Assembly: GCF_001279585.1 (NCBI RefSeq)
Contig: NZ_LGEC01000080.1
Coordinates: 124,001 to 188,000 of the forward strand
DNA: 64,000 nucleotides
Origin: Nocardiopsis sp. NRRL B-16309
Lineage (GTDB): Bacteria > Actinomycetota > Actinomycetes > Streptosporangiales > Streptosporangiaceae
Direction: 5' to 3'
The position numbers and the translations under genes were made by a program. This document shows positions 25,034 to 34,777 of this stretch, in pieces. Each line of letters starts with the position of its first letter. Position 1 is the stretch's first letter. The notes under the pieces are model-generated. The model ran no database searches. It was not told the DNA's origin and was given only the letters and a program-made list of their open reading frames with translations.

Positions 25034-27400
25034 ATGGCCGGTAGACGTTTTCGAGGCAGCGCGACCGGGACCTCGCAGGTGGACCTGCCCGGCGCGCTCC
25101 TGGGCACCACCCACGCCACGGGGCGGACGGAGCCGACCGCCGCCGACACGCGGACGGACGAGCAGCCCGTCGCGAGCCCGATGGGCCGCGGCGTCTCGTT
25201 CGGCAACCTGAGGGAACGGCAGCGGCGGGCGGCGGAACAGGACGCCGCCGAGGCCGAGCGAGGCGACGACCCGGCCGAGGGGACGAGTGCCGCCGAGCGC
25301 CGTGCCGCGCAGAAGAAGGAGCGCCAGATCGGCGGCACCTTCGAGGAGCACCCGCACCTGCTCGCGGTCAAGCCGCGCGAGCGCTACGTCTTCCACAGCG
25401 ACTACTTCCGGATCGACGACCACCACGCGTGCGTCCTCGGCTTCTTCCACGACGACGGCTCCCGCGACGACTTCGCCGCGTTCTGGGGCATCAACCGCAT
25501 CCCGACCGGACTGCCCGACGACGTCACCGTGGTGGTGCTCGAACAGGTCCGCCGGATGGGCGAGAAGTGGATCGAGGACCGGATCAAGACGGCGGAGAAG
25601 CTCGACCGCCTGGAGGAGGGCGAGCAGTCCCAGTCCGGCACCATGACCTCGCGGCGCAAGGCCGCCAAGGTCAGCGATGACATGGAGATCGTCTCCGGAG
25701 AGATCCAGGACGGTGCCAGCTACCTGCACGTGCACGACCGCCTCCTGGTCAAGGCCCCCACGCTGGAGGTCCTGGACGACGCCGTCGAACGCATCGGCCG
25801 CCTGTACATCGACCGGTTCGGCACCCTGACGGTCGCCGCCTACCCCGGCGAGCAGCGGCAGGAGCTGACCAACCTCTTCGGCAGGTCCGAACGCAAGCGC
25901 GGCAAGGGCTTCCACTTCACCAGCGTGGAGTTCGCCGGATCCCATTCCCTGGTCACCAACGGGCTCAACGACCCGGCGGGCGAGTACGTCGGCTACATGG
26001 TCGGCGACGTGAACAACTCCGCGGTGCTCTTCGACGTCAATGCCTACGACCACCACGTGGTCGTCGCCGACAACGGGGTCAACCCGGTGCTGGACCGGGC
26101 CCACGTGCCCGACATGTGGGGATCGAAGATCTCGCAGGCGGCGCTGCTGTCCAACGCCCGCACCGTGCACATCATCCTGGACGGGGCCGACCTGGACGGC
26201 CTGGGCCCGCGCCTGGACGCGCTCACCGCCCGGCTGGACATGAACTCCGGCGACATCAACATGTTCGAGATGTTCGGAGCCCAGGAGGACGAACTCGGCA
26301 TCTTCCCGGCGCACCTGGAGAAGGTCGTGCTCATGGCCGAGCAGGCCTACGAGACGACCGACCAGGACCGCTCCATCATCCGCGGTGCGCTCAAGGAGAC
26401 GTTGACGCAGTTCTACATCGACAAGGCCATGTGGGCGCGCAACGCCAAGCACAACCGGGACCGGCTGCGGGTGGTGGGCGTCCCGCACGCCCAGGTGCCG
26501 CGCCTCCAGGACATCGTCACCTACTTCGACACCCAGTACCGGGCGCTGGCCAACTCCACCGCCCGCGACGACGAGGCGCTGCACGCCTACAACATCCTGC
26601 GTCTGGTCTTCAAGGACCTGCTGGACAACAACGGCGACCTGTTCAACACCCACACCAACGACGAGATCGACGGGGTGGCCGACGCCCGCCGCGTGCTCTA
26701 CGACTTCTCGCGGCTTCTCAAGCGCGGGAAGGGGGTGGCGATGGCCCAGTTGGTCAACGTCATCGGTTTCGCGGTCGACAACCTCGGCCTGGGCGACACG
26801 GTGATCATCCACGGCGCCGAGAACATCGACGACCGCGTCAAGGAGTACCTCGGCGAGCAGTTCGGGCACCTGTTCCTGCGCGGCGGGCGGGTCGCCTACC
26901 TGTACAACGACATCGACCGGATGCTCGCCGACTCGGCGTTCAACCGTTTCGACTCCGCCGACTGGACGGTCCTGGGTCCGATGCGCGACGCGACGGTCAC
27001 CGAGTACCAGCGCCAACTGCACCAGGACATCCCGCCAGACCTGGAACGCCTGGTGACCACGCGCGGAGAGAACCTCGCCTACCTGCGGCGGGGACACACC
27101 AACGTCATCTTCCACATGGACCTGGCACTGGGCGTCAACCCGGCCCGAGCCGATCGGCGCGCCCAGCTGATCGGGGCGGGCCGGCGCGAGAAGGGCGAAC
27201 GGAAGCAGTCCTCGGCGGTGATGGCGGCCAAGGGCGACATGGCCGAGGAGCGGGCCCAGCGCGTGGCCGAGAACGGCGCCGAGGCACGGTTGCGCGCCGA
27301 ACGCATGAAGCCGCGGGCGAAGCCGCCTCGCCGCTCCGACCGGCAGGACCCGGCCCAGGGCGGGGCCGTGCGGAGTGACCGCAGGGGAGGTGGCCGGTGA
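25034..27400 (+). CDS. VirB4-like protein with degenerate nucleotide site
   Basis: The 788-residue protein has the overall layout of VirB4/TraC-type T4SS ATPases. A disordered N-terminal 100 residues precedes an adaptor domain (residues about 100-330) and a RecA-like domain (about 340-700), with a basic tail after that. The canonical Walker A GxxGxGK(S/T) is absent; the expected place reads VPDMWGSKISQAALL (residues 358-372). The Walker B/DE site appears as TVIIHGAENIDDRV (about 589-602). Later conserved elements (GRVAYLYNDIDRML, TTRGENLAYLRRG) remain. It may be a catalytically dead scaffold. The stop overlaps the next start by GTGA. Confidence 0.7.
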   Translation: MAGRRFRGSATGTSQVDLPGALLGTTHATGRTEPTAADTRTDEQPVASPMGRGVSFGNLRERQRRAAEQDAAEAERGDDPAEGTSAAERRAAQKKERQIGGTFEEHPHLLAVKPRERYVFHSDYFRIDDHHACVLGFFHDDGSRDDFAAFWGINRIPTGLPDDVTVVVLEQVRRMGEKWIEDRIKTAEKLDRLEEGEQSQSGTMTSRRKAAKVSDDMEIVSGEIQDGASYLHVHDRLLVKAPTLEVLDDAVERIGRLYIDRFGTLTVAAYPGEQRQELTNLFGRSERKRGKGFHFTSVEFAGSHSLVTNGLNDPAGEYVGYMVGDVNNSAVLFDVNAYDHHVVVADNGVNPVLDRAHVPDMWGSKISQAALLSNARTVHIILDGADLDGLGPRLDALTARLDMNSGDINMFEMFGAQEDELGIFPAHLEKVVLMAEQAYETTDQDRSIIRGALKETLTQFYIDKAMWARNAKHNRDRLRVVGVPHAQVPRLQDIVTYFDTQYRALANSTARDDEALHAYNILRLVFKDLLDNNGDLFNTHTNDEIDGVADARRVLYDFSRLLKRGKGVAMAQLVNVIGFAVDNLGLGDTVIIHGAENIDDRVKEYLGEQFGHLFLRGGRVAYLYNDIDRMLADSAFNRFDSADWTVLGPMRDATVTEYQRQLHQDIPPDLERLVTTRGENLAYLRRGHTNVIFHMDLALGVNPARADRRAQLIGAGRREKGERKQSSAVMAAKGDMAEERAQRVAENGAEARLRAERMKPRAKPPRRSDRQDPAQGGAVRSDRRGGGR

Positions 27401-30400
27401 CCGACGTGAGAGAGAACGAACCGACGGTGGAGCAGGGTGCGCCCCCGAACGGGAGCCGCGGCCTTCCCTCGAGCGGGCCGAGCACCCTCGTGCGCCTGGT
27501 CACGCGGGTGCTGTTCGTGGTGATCCCGCTGGCCCTGATGCTGGGGGTGTCCGGCACCGCGCACGCCGACGAGAAGGAGGACGAACTCAACAAGCTGTCG
27601 TTCTACCGGCTCTCCTCGTCGATGACGGCTCTGTTCTCCACGGCGCAGGAGCCGAGCGGTGACGGTGGCGTCAGCCTCGAGGATGACGCCTGGGCCGAAC
27701 TCATGGCACAGCCGGCGAATGCCGGATCGATGCTCGGTTACGCCGACGAGGACTACAACATCATCGCGGGGTGGCTCAACTCGCGCATGGCCCAGTCCTC
27801 CGACAGCGTCGGCTACGAGACCCTGGTCGGCAGCGACAACTCCGGAATCCCCGGTGAGACGGGTGCGCAGGACTTCGCGCTGTTCGGCGCCACGCTCAAC
27901 GGATTGGGGCTGGATTCCACCAGCACCGGGCTTTCGCTGGGGTTCTTCAACGCGCTCTTCGGCGGGATCATCTTCCTCCTGTACACGGTCTCGGCCGCGG
28001 TGGACGCCCTGTGGTCGATCCTCATTCGGGCGCTGATCGGGCTGAATCCGTTCCAGTTGTTCGCTGACGCGATCAGTAATCCGGTGTTCGCCGACGCCAT
28101 GACCGGAGGCGGGGAGCCGCCGGAGGCCCTCGAGGGCCTGGTCACGTGGATCTCCGGGTGGTACGAGGTCCTGGAAGACCTGGCGTGGACGGTCATGGTG
28201 CCGCTGTTCATCGGTGTCTTCCTGATGAGCATTCTGCTGTTCAAACAGTTCGACAAGGCCTCGGGCCTGAAGAAGCTGTTCATCCGCATGCTCTTCATCG
28301 GTCTGGGCCTGCCGTTGCTGGGGTCGATGTACACAGGCATGCTCAACGCCATGGCCGAGGCCACCGACGAGGGGAACTCGGGCTCCGCGCGGGTGGTGCT
28401 CTCCACGTATGTCGACTTCGAGGGCTGGGCGATGGATCACCGCCTGCGCGTGCCGGACGGGGAAGGGGCGTACGTCGAATGGGACGACAGCCAGCATGCC
28501 CCCTCCGGAAGGTCCCAGTCCAGCGTGCGCACCCTGGCGCTGCAGATCAACCACCGGGTCCTGGGTCTGTCGGAGCCGACACTGGGTGAGGACGAATCCT
28601 GGGGCGGTGCGACGGATGGTAGCGAAGCGGGATTCGAGGAGACGCACTACGCCCAGGTCGCGAGCATCCTGGGCCGGTACATGAGCAGCGCCCACGTGTC
28701 CGCCTCATCCTTCGAGACCGAGTCCAAGGCCACCCTGCCCGAGGAGGTCCGAACGTGCGGAGACAATGAACCGTGCGCGCGTGACTGGTTCGAGAACTAC
28801 ATGGGCGATCCAGAGGACATCGTGGGCACCAGTGATCCGGCGCCCGGCGACAACCCCCTGATCTCGGTGAGAGGTGCGGGCCTGACCGCCAGCGGTGGTG
28901 GCGACACCAGGAGGTTCAGGACAAGCGAAGATGTCGGCGCCTGCGGGCTGGATCTGTCCACGCCCAGCGGCAATCCCATGTCCTGCAACCTCGCGCCGCT
29001 GGCGATGTACAACTACCTCAACTCCGACTTCGGGCCGACGTCCTACACGGCCTACTCCTCCGGCAGGAGCAGCAGCGAGGCGACCCGGTCCATCCACAAC
29101 TCGGTGTCGCTGGTGGGCACCGGAACCATGAGCGCCGTGTACTGGTTCAACGCCGTGGTGCTGCTGGGCGCGTTCATCACCATCGGCATCGGGTACGCCG
29201 TCGCGATGCTGATCGGGAACATCCGGAGGAGTTTCCAGCTCATCACGGCGATTCCGTTCGCGACGCTGGGCGCGATATCGGGCATCGCGAAAGTGATCGT
29301 CTACACCATCGCGCTGATCATGGAAGTCGTGGTCACGCTTTTCCTGTACAAGTTCGTGCAGGAGTTCCTGCTGAGCCTGCCGAGCATCATCGAGACCCCG
29401 TTCGCGGCAGCCCTCAACAGCACCGACGGCGATGAGCAGTCGGCGATGGTCGCCTTCCTGGTCTCCGGAGGGTTCATCACCATGATCGTCACCCTGGTGA
29501 CGATCATCCTGGTCATCCTCTTCACGGTCATGGCGATGCGTCTGCGCAAGACGCTGGTGAAGGCGGTGGAGGAGGCCGCCACCAAGTTGGTCGAGAAGCT
29601 CACCGACAGCAAGGTCACGCCCCCCGGCGGCGGCGGTGGCGGCATGAGCGGCAAGATGCCCGCCCTGAGTTCGGGGGCCGCCTCCGGTGCCGGCGCGGCG
29701 ATGGGCAACCGGATGATGGGCGGTGGTGGCGGACCCAAGGGCGGCGGCCCGAACGCGGGCGGCACCAACGGCGGTGGTCCCGAGGGCATCAGCACCGCAT
29801 CGGGAGACAGTAACGAGACCAGGGTCGGCGGCGACGTGGACACCGACGGCACGCTGGAAGGGCCCGGTGAACTGACCGGGGGCGGCGACGGTGGCGACGA
29901 CGGGTCGGGCGCGGGCCTGGATCCCGGGGACGCGAACGGAGACGCCGCGCGGGAGACCGCACTCGGCCGACGGGTCGAGGCCGACGGGCTGTCGATGCCT
30001 CCGGGGAGCGCCGACCCGGACAATCCGAGGGTCGGCGACGACGGCGACCCGCTGGAGGCCGGGATGAAGTCCGTCCAGGAGTCCGGCGAGGAGTACCGCA
30101 AGGCCGACGCGGCCAAGGTCGGCGCGGTCAAGGACACCGCCGAAGCGGGCGTGCACGCGGGGGTCGCCGTCGGCCGCGGCATGGCCGGGGACGCCGCCGG
30201 TGCGGCCGAGTCCGGAGGCAAGGCCCTGGAGAAGGGCGGCTCCGCCACGGCGAAGAACGCCCAGTCCAGGGAGCACAAGGAACGGGCTGGAAAATCGTCC
30301 CTCGACAACCAGAACCCGAACCCCAACAACGTGCGTCGTATGAACCAGGGACGGCAAATGCAGCAGACCGGACGCACGGTGTCCAACACCGCGGGCCTGG

Positions 30401-30588
30401 CGAGCGGCGGCACCGGGAGTAAACCCGGTGGCGGCGGTCCGAAGCCCACCGGCGGTGGACCGAAGCCGACCGGTGGGCCGAAACCCACCGGCGGAACCGG
30501 GGGCAAGTCCGGCGGCGGTCCAAAACCGGCCGGCGGACGGACTGGAAACCCGCGCAAACCGCGTGGAGGCAACAACAGGAAGAAGTGA
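27397..30588 (+). CDS. TrbL/VirB6-like polytopic membrane protein
   Basis: This 1063-residue protein likely forms the membrane channel core. A hydrophobic N-terminal segment (residues 31-51, ending AHA) may be a cleaved signal. Membrane helices follow at about 178-222, 261-282, 293-315, 579-608, 615-652 and 683-712. A 260-residue extracytoplasmic domain with four cysteines sits between the third and fourth clusters. The last 330 residues are cytoplasmic, Gly/Asp-rich and disordered, ending in GGGPKPTGG-type repeats. The GTG start has GGGGAGG upstream and overlaps the VirB4-like stop. Family assignment rests on topology and gene order. Confidence 0.65.
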   Translation: MTDVRENEPTVEQGAPPNGSRGLPSSGPSTLVRLVTRVLFVVIPLALMLGVSGTAHADEKEDELNKLSFYRLSSSMTALFSTAQEPSGDGGVSLEDDAWAELMAQPANAGSMLGYADEDYNIIAGWLNSRMAQSSDSVGYETLVGSDNSGIPGETGAQDFALFGATLNGLGLDSTSTGLSLGFFNALFGGIIFLLYTVSAAVDALWSILIRALIGLNPFQLFADAISNPVFADAMTGGGEPPEALEGLVTWISGWYEVLEDLAWTVMVPLFIGVFLMSILLFKQFDKASGLKKLFIRMLFIGLGLPLLGSMYTGMLNAMAEATDEGNSGSARVVLSTYVDFEGWAMDHRLRVPDGEGAYVEWDDSQHAPSGRSQSSVRTLALQINHRVLGLSEPTLGEDESWGGATDGSEAGFEETHYAQVASILGRYMSSAHVSASSFETESKATLPEEVRTCGDNEPCARDWFENYMGDPEDIVGTSDPAPGDNPLISVRGAGLTASGGGDTRRFRTSEDVGACGLDLSTPSGNPMSCNLAPLAMYNYLNSDFGPTSYTAYSSGRSSSEATRSIHNSVSLVGTGTMSAVYWFNAVVLLGAFITIGIGYAVAMLIGNIRRSFQLITAIPFATLGAISGIAKVIVYTIALIMEVVVTLFLYKFVQEFLLSLPSIIETPFAAALNSTDGDEQSAMVAFLVSGGFITMIVTLVTIILVILFTVMAMRLRKTLVKAVEEAATKLVEKLTDSKVTPPGGGGGGMSGKMPALSSGAASGAGAAMGNRMMGGGGGPKGGGPNAGGTNGGGPEGISTASGDSNETRVGGDVDTDGTLEGPGELTGGGDGGDDGSGAGLDPGDANGDAARETALGRRVEADGLSMPPGSADPDNPRVGDDGDPLEAGMKSVQESGEEYRKADAAKVGAVKDTAEAGVHAGVAVGRGMAGDAAGAAESGGKALEKGGSATAKNAQSREHKERAGKSSLDNQNPNPNNVRRMNQGRQMQQTGRTVSNTAGLASGGTGSKPGGGGPKPTGGGPKPTGGPKPTGGTGGKSGGGPKPAGGRTGNPRKPRGGNNRKK

Positions 30589-30813
30589 GAACTGATGGGG
30601 ATCAAGGGCCGACCCCCCTTTTCCGCATTGCGGGCAATGGCATGAGTCGTACGCCGTTTAGCCTCGTCTTCCAGGGAAAGTCACACTAAAAAGTGTTGCT
30701 CCCAGCGCTGTCCGACAACTAGCATCAAATCCGCCCCCGTATCCCCCAGCGGAACCGCCGAACCCTCCATCGCCGCGCGCAATGCGTCGGATCCGAACAG
30801 GACAAGGAAAAGC
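30589..30813 (+). promoter_or_regulatory. Leader and promoter candidate of the pilin-like gene
   Basis: CTCGTCTTCCAG (30663-30674) is a relaxed match to the locus motif. TTTAGCCTCGTCT closely resembles AATAGACTCGTCT at 51543. ACACT-AAAA-AGTGT (30683-30696) is a small hairpin. The roughly 140-base leader is unusually AT-containing for this locus. No gene is seen in the gap. Confidence 0.45.
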
Positions 30814-31149
30814 ATGAACATCACCAACCTCCCGGCTGCGGGATGGGACCTCATCTCCTTCTTCGATAGCGCTCGCGAATACGCCGGAACGGCGGGCGGT
30901 GGCCTTCTCGCGCTCATGGGAACCGTCGGAGTCATCTGGGGCGGCGTCCTTCTCATCAAGAAGCTGATGGCGTCGCAGCAGGACCAGACGAGCTGGATCA
31001 AGATCGTCGGCCTGATCTTTGTCGGCGGTGCGCTCATGGCCGGTGGATTCGGTCTCATCTCCAATATCGCCGAGGGCGGCCAGACCACCATCGAGGACCT
31101 GGGTGGCGGCATGATCCTCCTCCAGGGGTTCCTCGGGTCCGCGTCCTAG
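30814..31149 (+). CDS. VirB2/TrbC-like pilin candidate
   Basis: This 111-residue protein has two hydrophobic helices, LLALMGTVGVIWGGVLLI and IVGLIFVGGALMAGGFGLI. They are joined by a short basic-polar loop (KKLMASQQDQTSWIK), the topology of VirB2/TrbC pilins. There is no obvious cleavable signal; the N-terminal 29 residues are amphipathic. AAGGAAAAG precedes the ATG. A 10-bp hairpin directly after the stop and an individual promoter candidate fit a highly expressed pilin gene. The assignment is by topology and neighbours only. Confidence 0.65.
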   Translation: MNITNLPAAGWDLISFFDSAREYAGTAGGGLLALMGTVGVIWGGVLLIKKLMASQQDQTSWIKIVGLIFVGGALMAGGFGLISNIAEGGQTTIEDLGGGMILLQGFLGSAS

Positions 31150-31183
31150 CCGACCCTCGACCAGGGGACGCGTGAGGGTCGGC
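31149..31183 (+). terminator. Hairpin after the pilin-like gene
   Basis: GCCGACCCTC (31149-31158) and GAGGGTCGGC (31174-31183) form a perfect 10-bp stem with a 15-base loop and no T-run. It could attenuate read-through or stabilise the upstream message, favouring the small protein. Confidence 0.6.
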
Positions 31184-31306
31184 GGCCACCGTGCTGCCGA
31201 CCCTTTCGTACGTCCCGGGGACACCCTCCGTCGCTGATACAGCGCCACCGCGACAGCGGTCGGCCCCGCACGCCCGAAGGCCGAGCAGGAGAAGGACTCG
31301 CAGCAC

Positions 31307-32608
31307 ATGGGGATTCAAGAGACCACGAAAGCCTTCGCGGCGAGGATGAAGCTGGGACCCCACCACGCCATCGAGCGGTTCGGGGTCATCACCAGCATCA
31401 TCAGCGCCACCTTCGTGCTGCTGCTGGTGGGCACCATCGCCTCGGCCGTCGGCAACAACCGGGCCCAACTGGACCAGACCGCGCTGTACACCGCGTCGTT
31501 CACCACCTCCAGGACCGAACTGTCGGGCGAGGTGAACGGGATCTACACCAACGAGGAGCGCACCCGAGCCCTGGTCCTCATGCGGTTCCGCGACTCCGAC
31601 GCGGGCTCCTTCTCCACCGACGCCGTCAACTACCAGGCGTTCCTCACCGGATCCAACGAACAGCTCGACACCCAGGCGCTGAAGACCGCCGTCACCGGCT
31701 CGATCGTCGTGTTCGGCTCCACCGGCTACATCGGGGTGGTCCTGGACTCCGACGCGCCCTTCGAGCAGCAGATCATCAGCCTGACCCTGCGGGCCAACAG
31801 CGAACTGGTCTACCAGGAGGGCGCGGGGCGCGAGCTTCGTGAGGACCTGCAGAGCGACAACTCCTTCGCGGAGTTCGACCAGTGGCGGCTGTTCCTCAAC
31901 CCCGGAGCCTCCGGCGCGGAGGAGGCGACCTCCCTGGCGGGCGCGCGCATCGACCCGTCCGCCATGTACTACGAGCTGGTCGTCGCCGAACAGGAGGAGG
32001 AGGTCCGCGCCGCGATGGACGAACAGCTCATGGAGATGGGCGCCGTCCTCAACCGGATCGAGGAGTACGACGGCGAAATGAGCCGGGTCAACGTCGACGG
32101 GGTGTTCATCGAACCGCCGGAGGTGCCGGTGCAGGTCGCCGGTGACGAGGTCACCGGTGAGCCGGCCGACGGCGACAACGAGGCCACGCTGGCGCTGGAG
32201 ACCGGCTGGGTGCACCCGCGCGGCTACGACTTCGACTGGCGCTCGGGCACGGTCGAGGAGGGCTATCTGGACGAGCTCATGCCCGAGGGCGAGACCTCCT
32301 ACGTCACGTATCTGGGGGAGAAGGCTCGCGCCGAGGACGAGGAGAACGGCGGGTTCACGGCCAACGACATGGAGTGGCACCTCACCGACGGCAGCGATCT
32401 GAGCGACAGCCGGGACTCAAGCCAGGCGCTGGATCCGCTCAACAACATCATGAACAACACCACGCAGGCCTACCAGGACTATCACCGCCTCAAGACCGAG
32501 TACCAGGTCGACTCCCTGAGCGCACTGCTGGAGCTGGAGGTGGCGCTGCGCGGCGTCGAATCCGCCGGATCGGTCAACGCGGACGAGGAGGCCCTGCTCA
32601 CGTACTGA
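31307..32608 (+). CDS. Single-TM secretion-locus protein, large extracytoplasmic domain
   Basis: The 433-residue protein has one membrane helix near the N-terminus (about residues 27-49, VITSIISATFVLLLVGTIAS). A mainly acidic extracytoplasmic region of about 380 residues follows. Its C-terminal part is helical (NNIMNNTTQAYQDYHRLKTE). No known domain is recognised. An AGGAGAAGGAC element precedes the ATG. Position between the pilin-like and lysozyme genes suggests a periplasm-equivalent or wall-spanning structural part. Confidence 0.65.
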   Translation: MGIQETTKAFAARMKLGPHHAIERFGVITSIISATFVLLLVGTIASAVGNNRAQLDQTALYTASFTTSRTELSGEVNGIYTNEERTRALVLMRFRDSDAGSFSTDAVNYQAFLTGSNEQLDTQALKTAVTGSIVVFGSTGYIGVVLDSDAPFEQQIISLTLRANSELVYQEGAGRELREDLQSDNSFAEFDQWRLFLNPGASGAEEATSLAGARIDPSAMYYELVVAEQEEEVRAAMDEQLMEMGAVLNRIEEYDGEMSRVNVDGVFIEPPEVPVQVAGDEVTGEPADGDNEATLALETGWVHPRGYDFDWRSGTVEEGYLDELMPEGETSYVTYLGEKARAEDEENGGFTANDMEWHLTDGSDLSDSRDSSQALDPLNNIMNNTTQAYQDYHRLKTEYQVDSLSALLELEVALRGVESAGSVNADEEALLTY

Positions 32609-32677
32609 CGCGAAGCGGTACGGAGCGCGGGGCGATCACACGGACGAGCACGTCGAGAGGCGGAGGAGCAGGACGCG

Positions 32678-34663
32678 ATGGCGGGTATCGGTGGCGGCGG
32701 AGCGGGGGGCATACAGCCCCCGGGATCCGGATCGGGCGCGTCGGACAAGGTCGGCGAGGCCGCCGGGAAGGGGTTGCCCGACCCGGGTGACAAGCCCGGC
32801 GGTGGCGATCACAAGGGCGACGCCGGCGGGTCCGACACGTCGGGCGGCCCGGCGAAGGGCGCGACGAAGGACCCCGCGGGCGGCCCGGCGAAGGGCGCGC
32901 CCAAGGCTCCCGCGGGCGGGGCAGGGTCGCCCCAGGACTCCGCCGGGGACTCCGGGGGCGGCAAGGACCCCGACGAGGGCGCCGGCCCGAAGCTCGGCGC
33001 GGGCGGCACCTCGGAGGCGGCCAAGGGCGGTTCCGAGTCCGACACCAAGGGCGTGGCCAAGAAGGGCGTGGGCACGGCCGCCGCCGTCCCGGCGGTCGGC
33101 GTCGGTGCTCAGCTCATGGTCCTGTTGATGTTCCTCAACTGGCTCAAGGGCATGATGGCCATGCTGCTGGCGCTGCTCATGAACCTGTGGAGCCTCATCT
33201 GGATGCTGGTGCTCCAGGTCGTCAAGGCCGTCGTCAGCTTCTTCGTCTCCATCGGCGGAGCGATCGCGGGGTTCTTCGGCGGGATGTTCAGCGCGGTCAC
33301 CGGCGCCGTCGTCTCCGCCGGCGCGGGTCTCCTGGGCCTGGTCACCGCGATCGCCAGTGCGGTGGTCGTCGTGCAGGGCAACTCCAGCGCCCAGCACGAA
33401 CCCGTGCCGGACAGCTGTCGTGAGGAGACCGAGAGGATTGTGCAGGAGATCGACGACAACACCGAATCGGGGGCAACCTCCGCGAACATCGAGGCGACGG
33501 CCGAGGAGGTGTACTCGATCCTGGCGGGCATGGGCATGCAGGACGAGAACATCGCGGGTGTGCTGGCCAACTTCCAACACGAGTCGGGGATCGACCCGAC
33601 CACCGTCGAGACGATCTTCAACGAGCCCTACGAGGTCGGCCCGCGTACGCGGGAGGCCGAGGAGAACGGTTTCCAGGTCGAGCTGATCGACGCCGACTAC
33701 GCCGCGAAGTATCCCGGCATCGACCTGGTGGGTATCGGACTGGGGCAGTGGACCAACGGCCGCAACACGCTGCTCACCGACTACGCCGAGAGCACAGGTG
33801 GAGAGTGGTACGAGCTGGAGACCCAGCTGACTTTCATGCTCTCCGAGGATGATCCGGTTCGCGTGCGGTTCGTCCAGGACCTCATCGAGAACCCCTCCGG
33901 CTCGGTCGAGCAGTCGACCAAGGACTGGATGTTCCAGTGGGAGGGCCTGACAATTGAATCCGAACTCACCGAGCGTCAGGAGGACGCCAAGGTGTGGTTC
34001 GCCAAGCTGGACGGTTGGGAAGCCGACGAGGGCCGGGCCGACTCCATCCTTGAGCAGGCCGAGGCGACGGTGGACGTCGCCAATCAGAACCGCCGCACCG
34101 CAGCGGTGCAGGAGTGCCGAACCGCCAACGTCAACGGAGCCGGCATCGCGCCTGGCGATGCACCCGACCTGTCCGGTATGGGGGCAGGGGCGTTGGTCTC
34201 GTGCGGGGAGACCACGACCCCGACCACGGCGACTCCGATGACGTGTGCGAGCAGGGACGCGGCCATCCAGGCCTTCCCAGGCGCGCAGTGGACCAAGGCC
34301 GGGTCGGCGTACTGCTATCGGGCGTCCTCGGGTGACCACGGTTCGGGACGGGCATGCGATCTGATGACCAGTGCCATCGGCACTTCCGGCTCCGCGGAAG
34401 AGGACGCCGCCGGCGACCAGCTCGCGCTGTGGTACATCTCCAACCACGAGCGCCTGGGCGTGAAGTACGTGATCTGGAAGCAGTCGATCTGGAATCCGGG
34501 TTGGAGCGCCTGTGCAGGCGAACGCGGGGGGAGCGAACCCCGATGGGCCGAGTGGTACAACGACGTCCCCGATGTTCCCGGCGGCAAATGGTGCGGAATG
34601 CCGGACAGGGGCAGTCTGACCGAGAACCACTTCGACCACGTCCACATCAGCTATGTCCGCTGA
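32678..34663 (+). CDS. Membrane-anchored lysozyme-VldE peptidoglycan hydrolase
   Basis: The 661-residue protein begins with about 130 residues of Gly/Ala/Asp/Lys low-complexity sequence. A cluster of membrane helices follows (about 133-235). Residues about 270-430 form a phage-tail-lysozyme-type domain (GMQDENIAGVLANFQHESG, GIGLGQWTNGR). Residues about 520-661 form a VldE/ARB_07466-type domain (GSGRACDLM, HFDHVHISYV) with paired cysteines. Such an enzyme would open the cell wall for the secretion channel, the VirB1-like role, here with two hydrolytic modules. GGAGG precedes the ATG. Confidence 0.85.
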   Translation: MAGIGGGGAGGIQPPGSGSGASDKVGEAAGKGLPDPGDKPGGGDHKGDAGGSDTSGGPAKGATKDPAGGPAKGAPKAPAGGAGSPQDSAGDSGGGKDPDEGAGPKLGAGGTSEAAKGGSESDTKGVAKKGVGTAAAVPAVGVGAQLMVLLMFLNWLKGMMAMLLALLMNLWSLIWMLVLQVVKAVVSFFVSIGGAIAGFFGGMFSAVTGAVVSAGAGLLGLVTAIASAVVVVQGNSSAQHEPVPDSCREETERIVQEIDDNTESGATSANIEATAEEVYSILAGMGMQDENIAGVLANFQHESGIDPTTVETIFNEPYEVGPRTREAEENGFQVELIDADYAAKYPGIDLVGIGLGQWTNGRNTLLTDYAESTGGEWYELETQLTFMLSEDDPVRVRFVQDLIENPSGSVEQSTKDWMFQWEGLTIESELTERQEDAKVWFAKLDGWEADEGRADSILEQAEATVDVANQNRRTAAVQECRTANVNGAGIAPGDAPDLSGMGAGALVSCGETTTPTTATPMTCASRDAAIQAFPGAQWTKAGSAYCYRASSGDHGSGRACDLMTSAIGTSGSAEEDAAGDQLALWYISNHERLGVKYVIWKQSIWNPGWSACAGERGGSEPRWAEWYNDVPDVPGGKWCGMPDRGSLTENHFDHVHISYVR

Positions 34664-34777
34664 TCGAGTTCGAGTAGCCGGGCTCAGGATGGACCGGCGA
34701 GCGCAGGGAAACGGTGGAACGGGCCGGAGCTTTCCCCGCGTCGGGGCCCCAGAGACCAGCAGGGAAGGAGCGCTGTG

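Noticed and set aside
23720..27115. Minus-strand frame of over 1100 codons opposite the VirB4-like gene
   Set aside because: It is low-complexity Val/Gly/Asp/Leu sequence mirroring a real gene and spans two intergenic regions.
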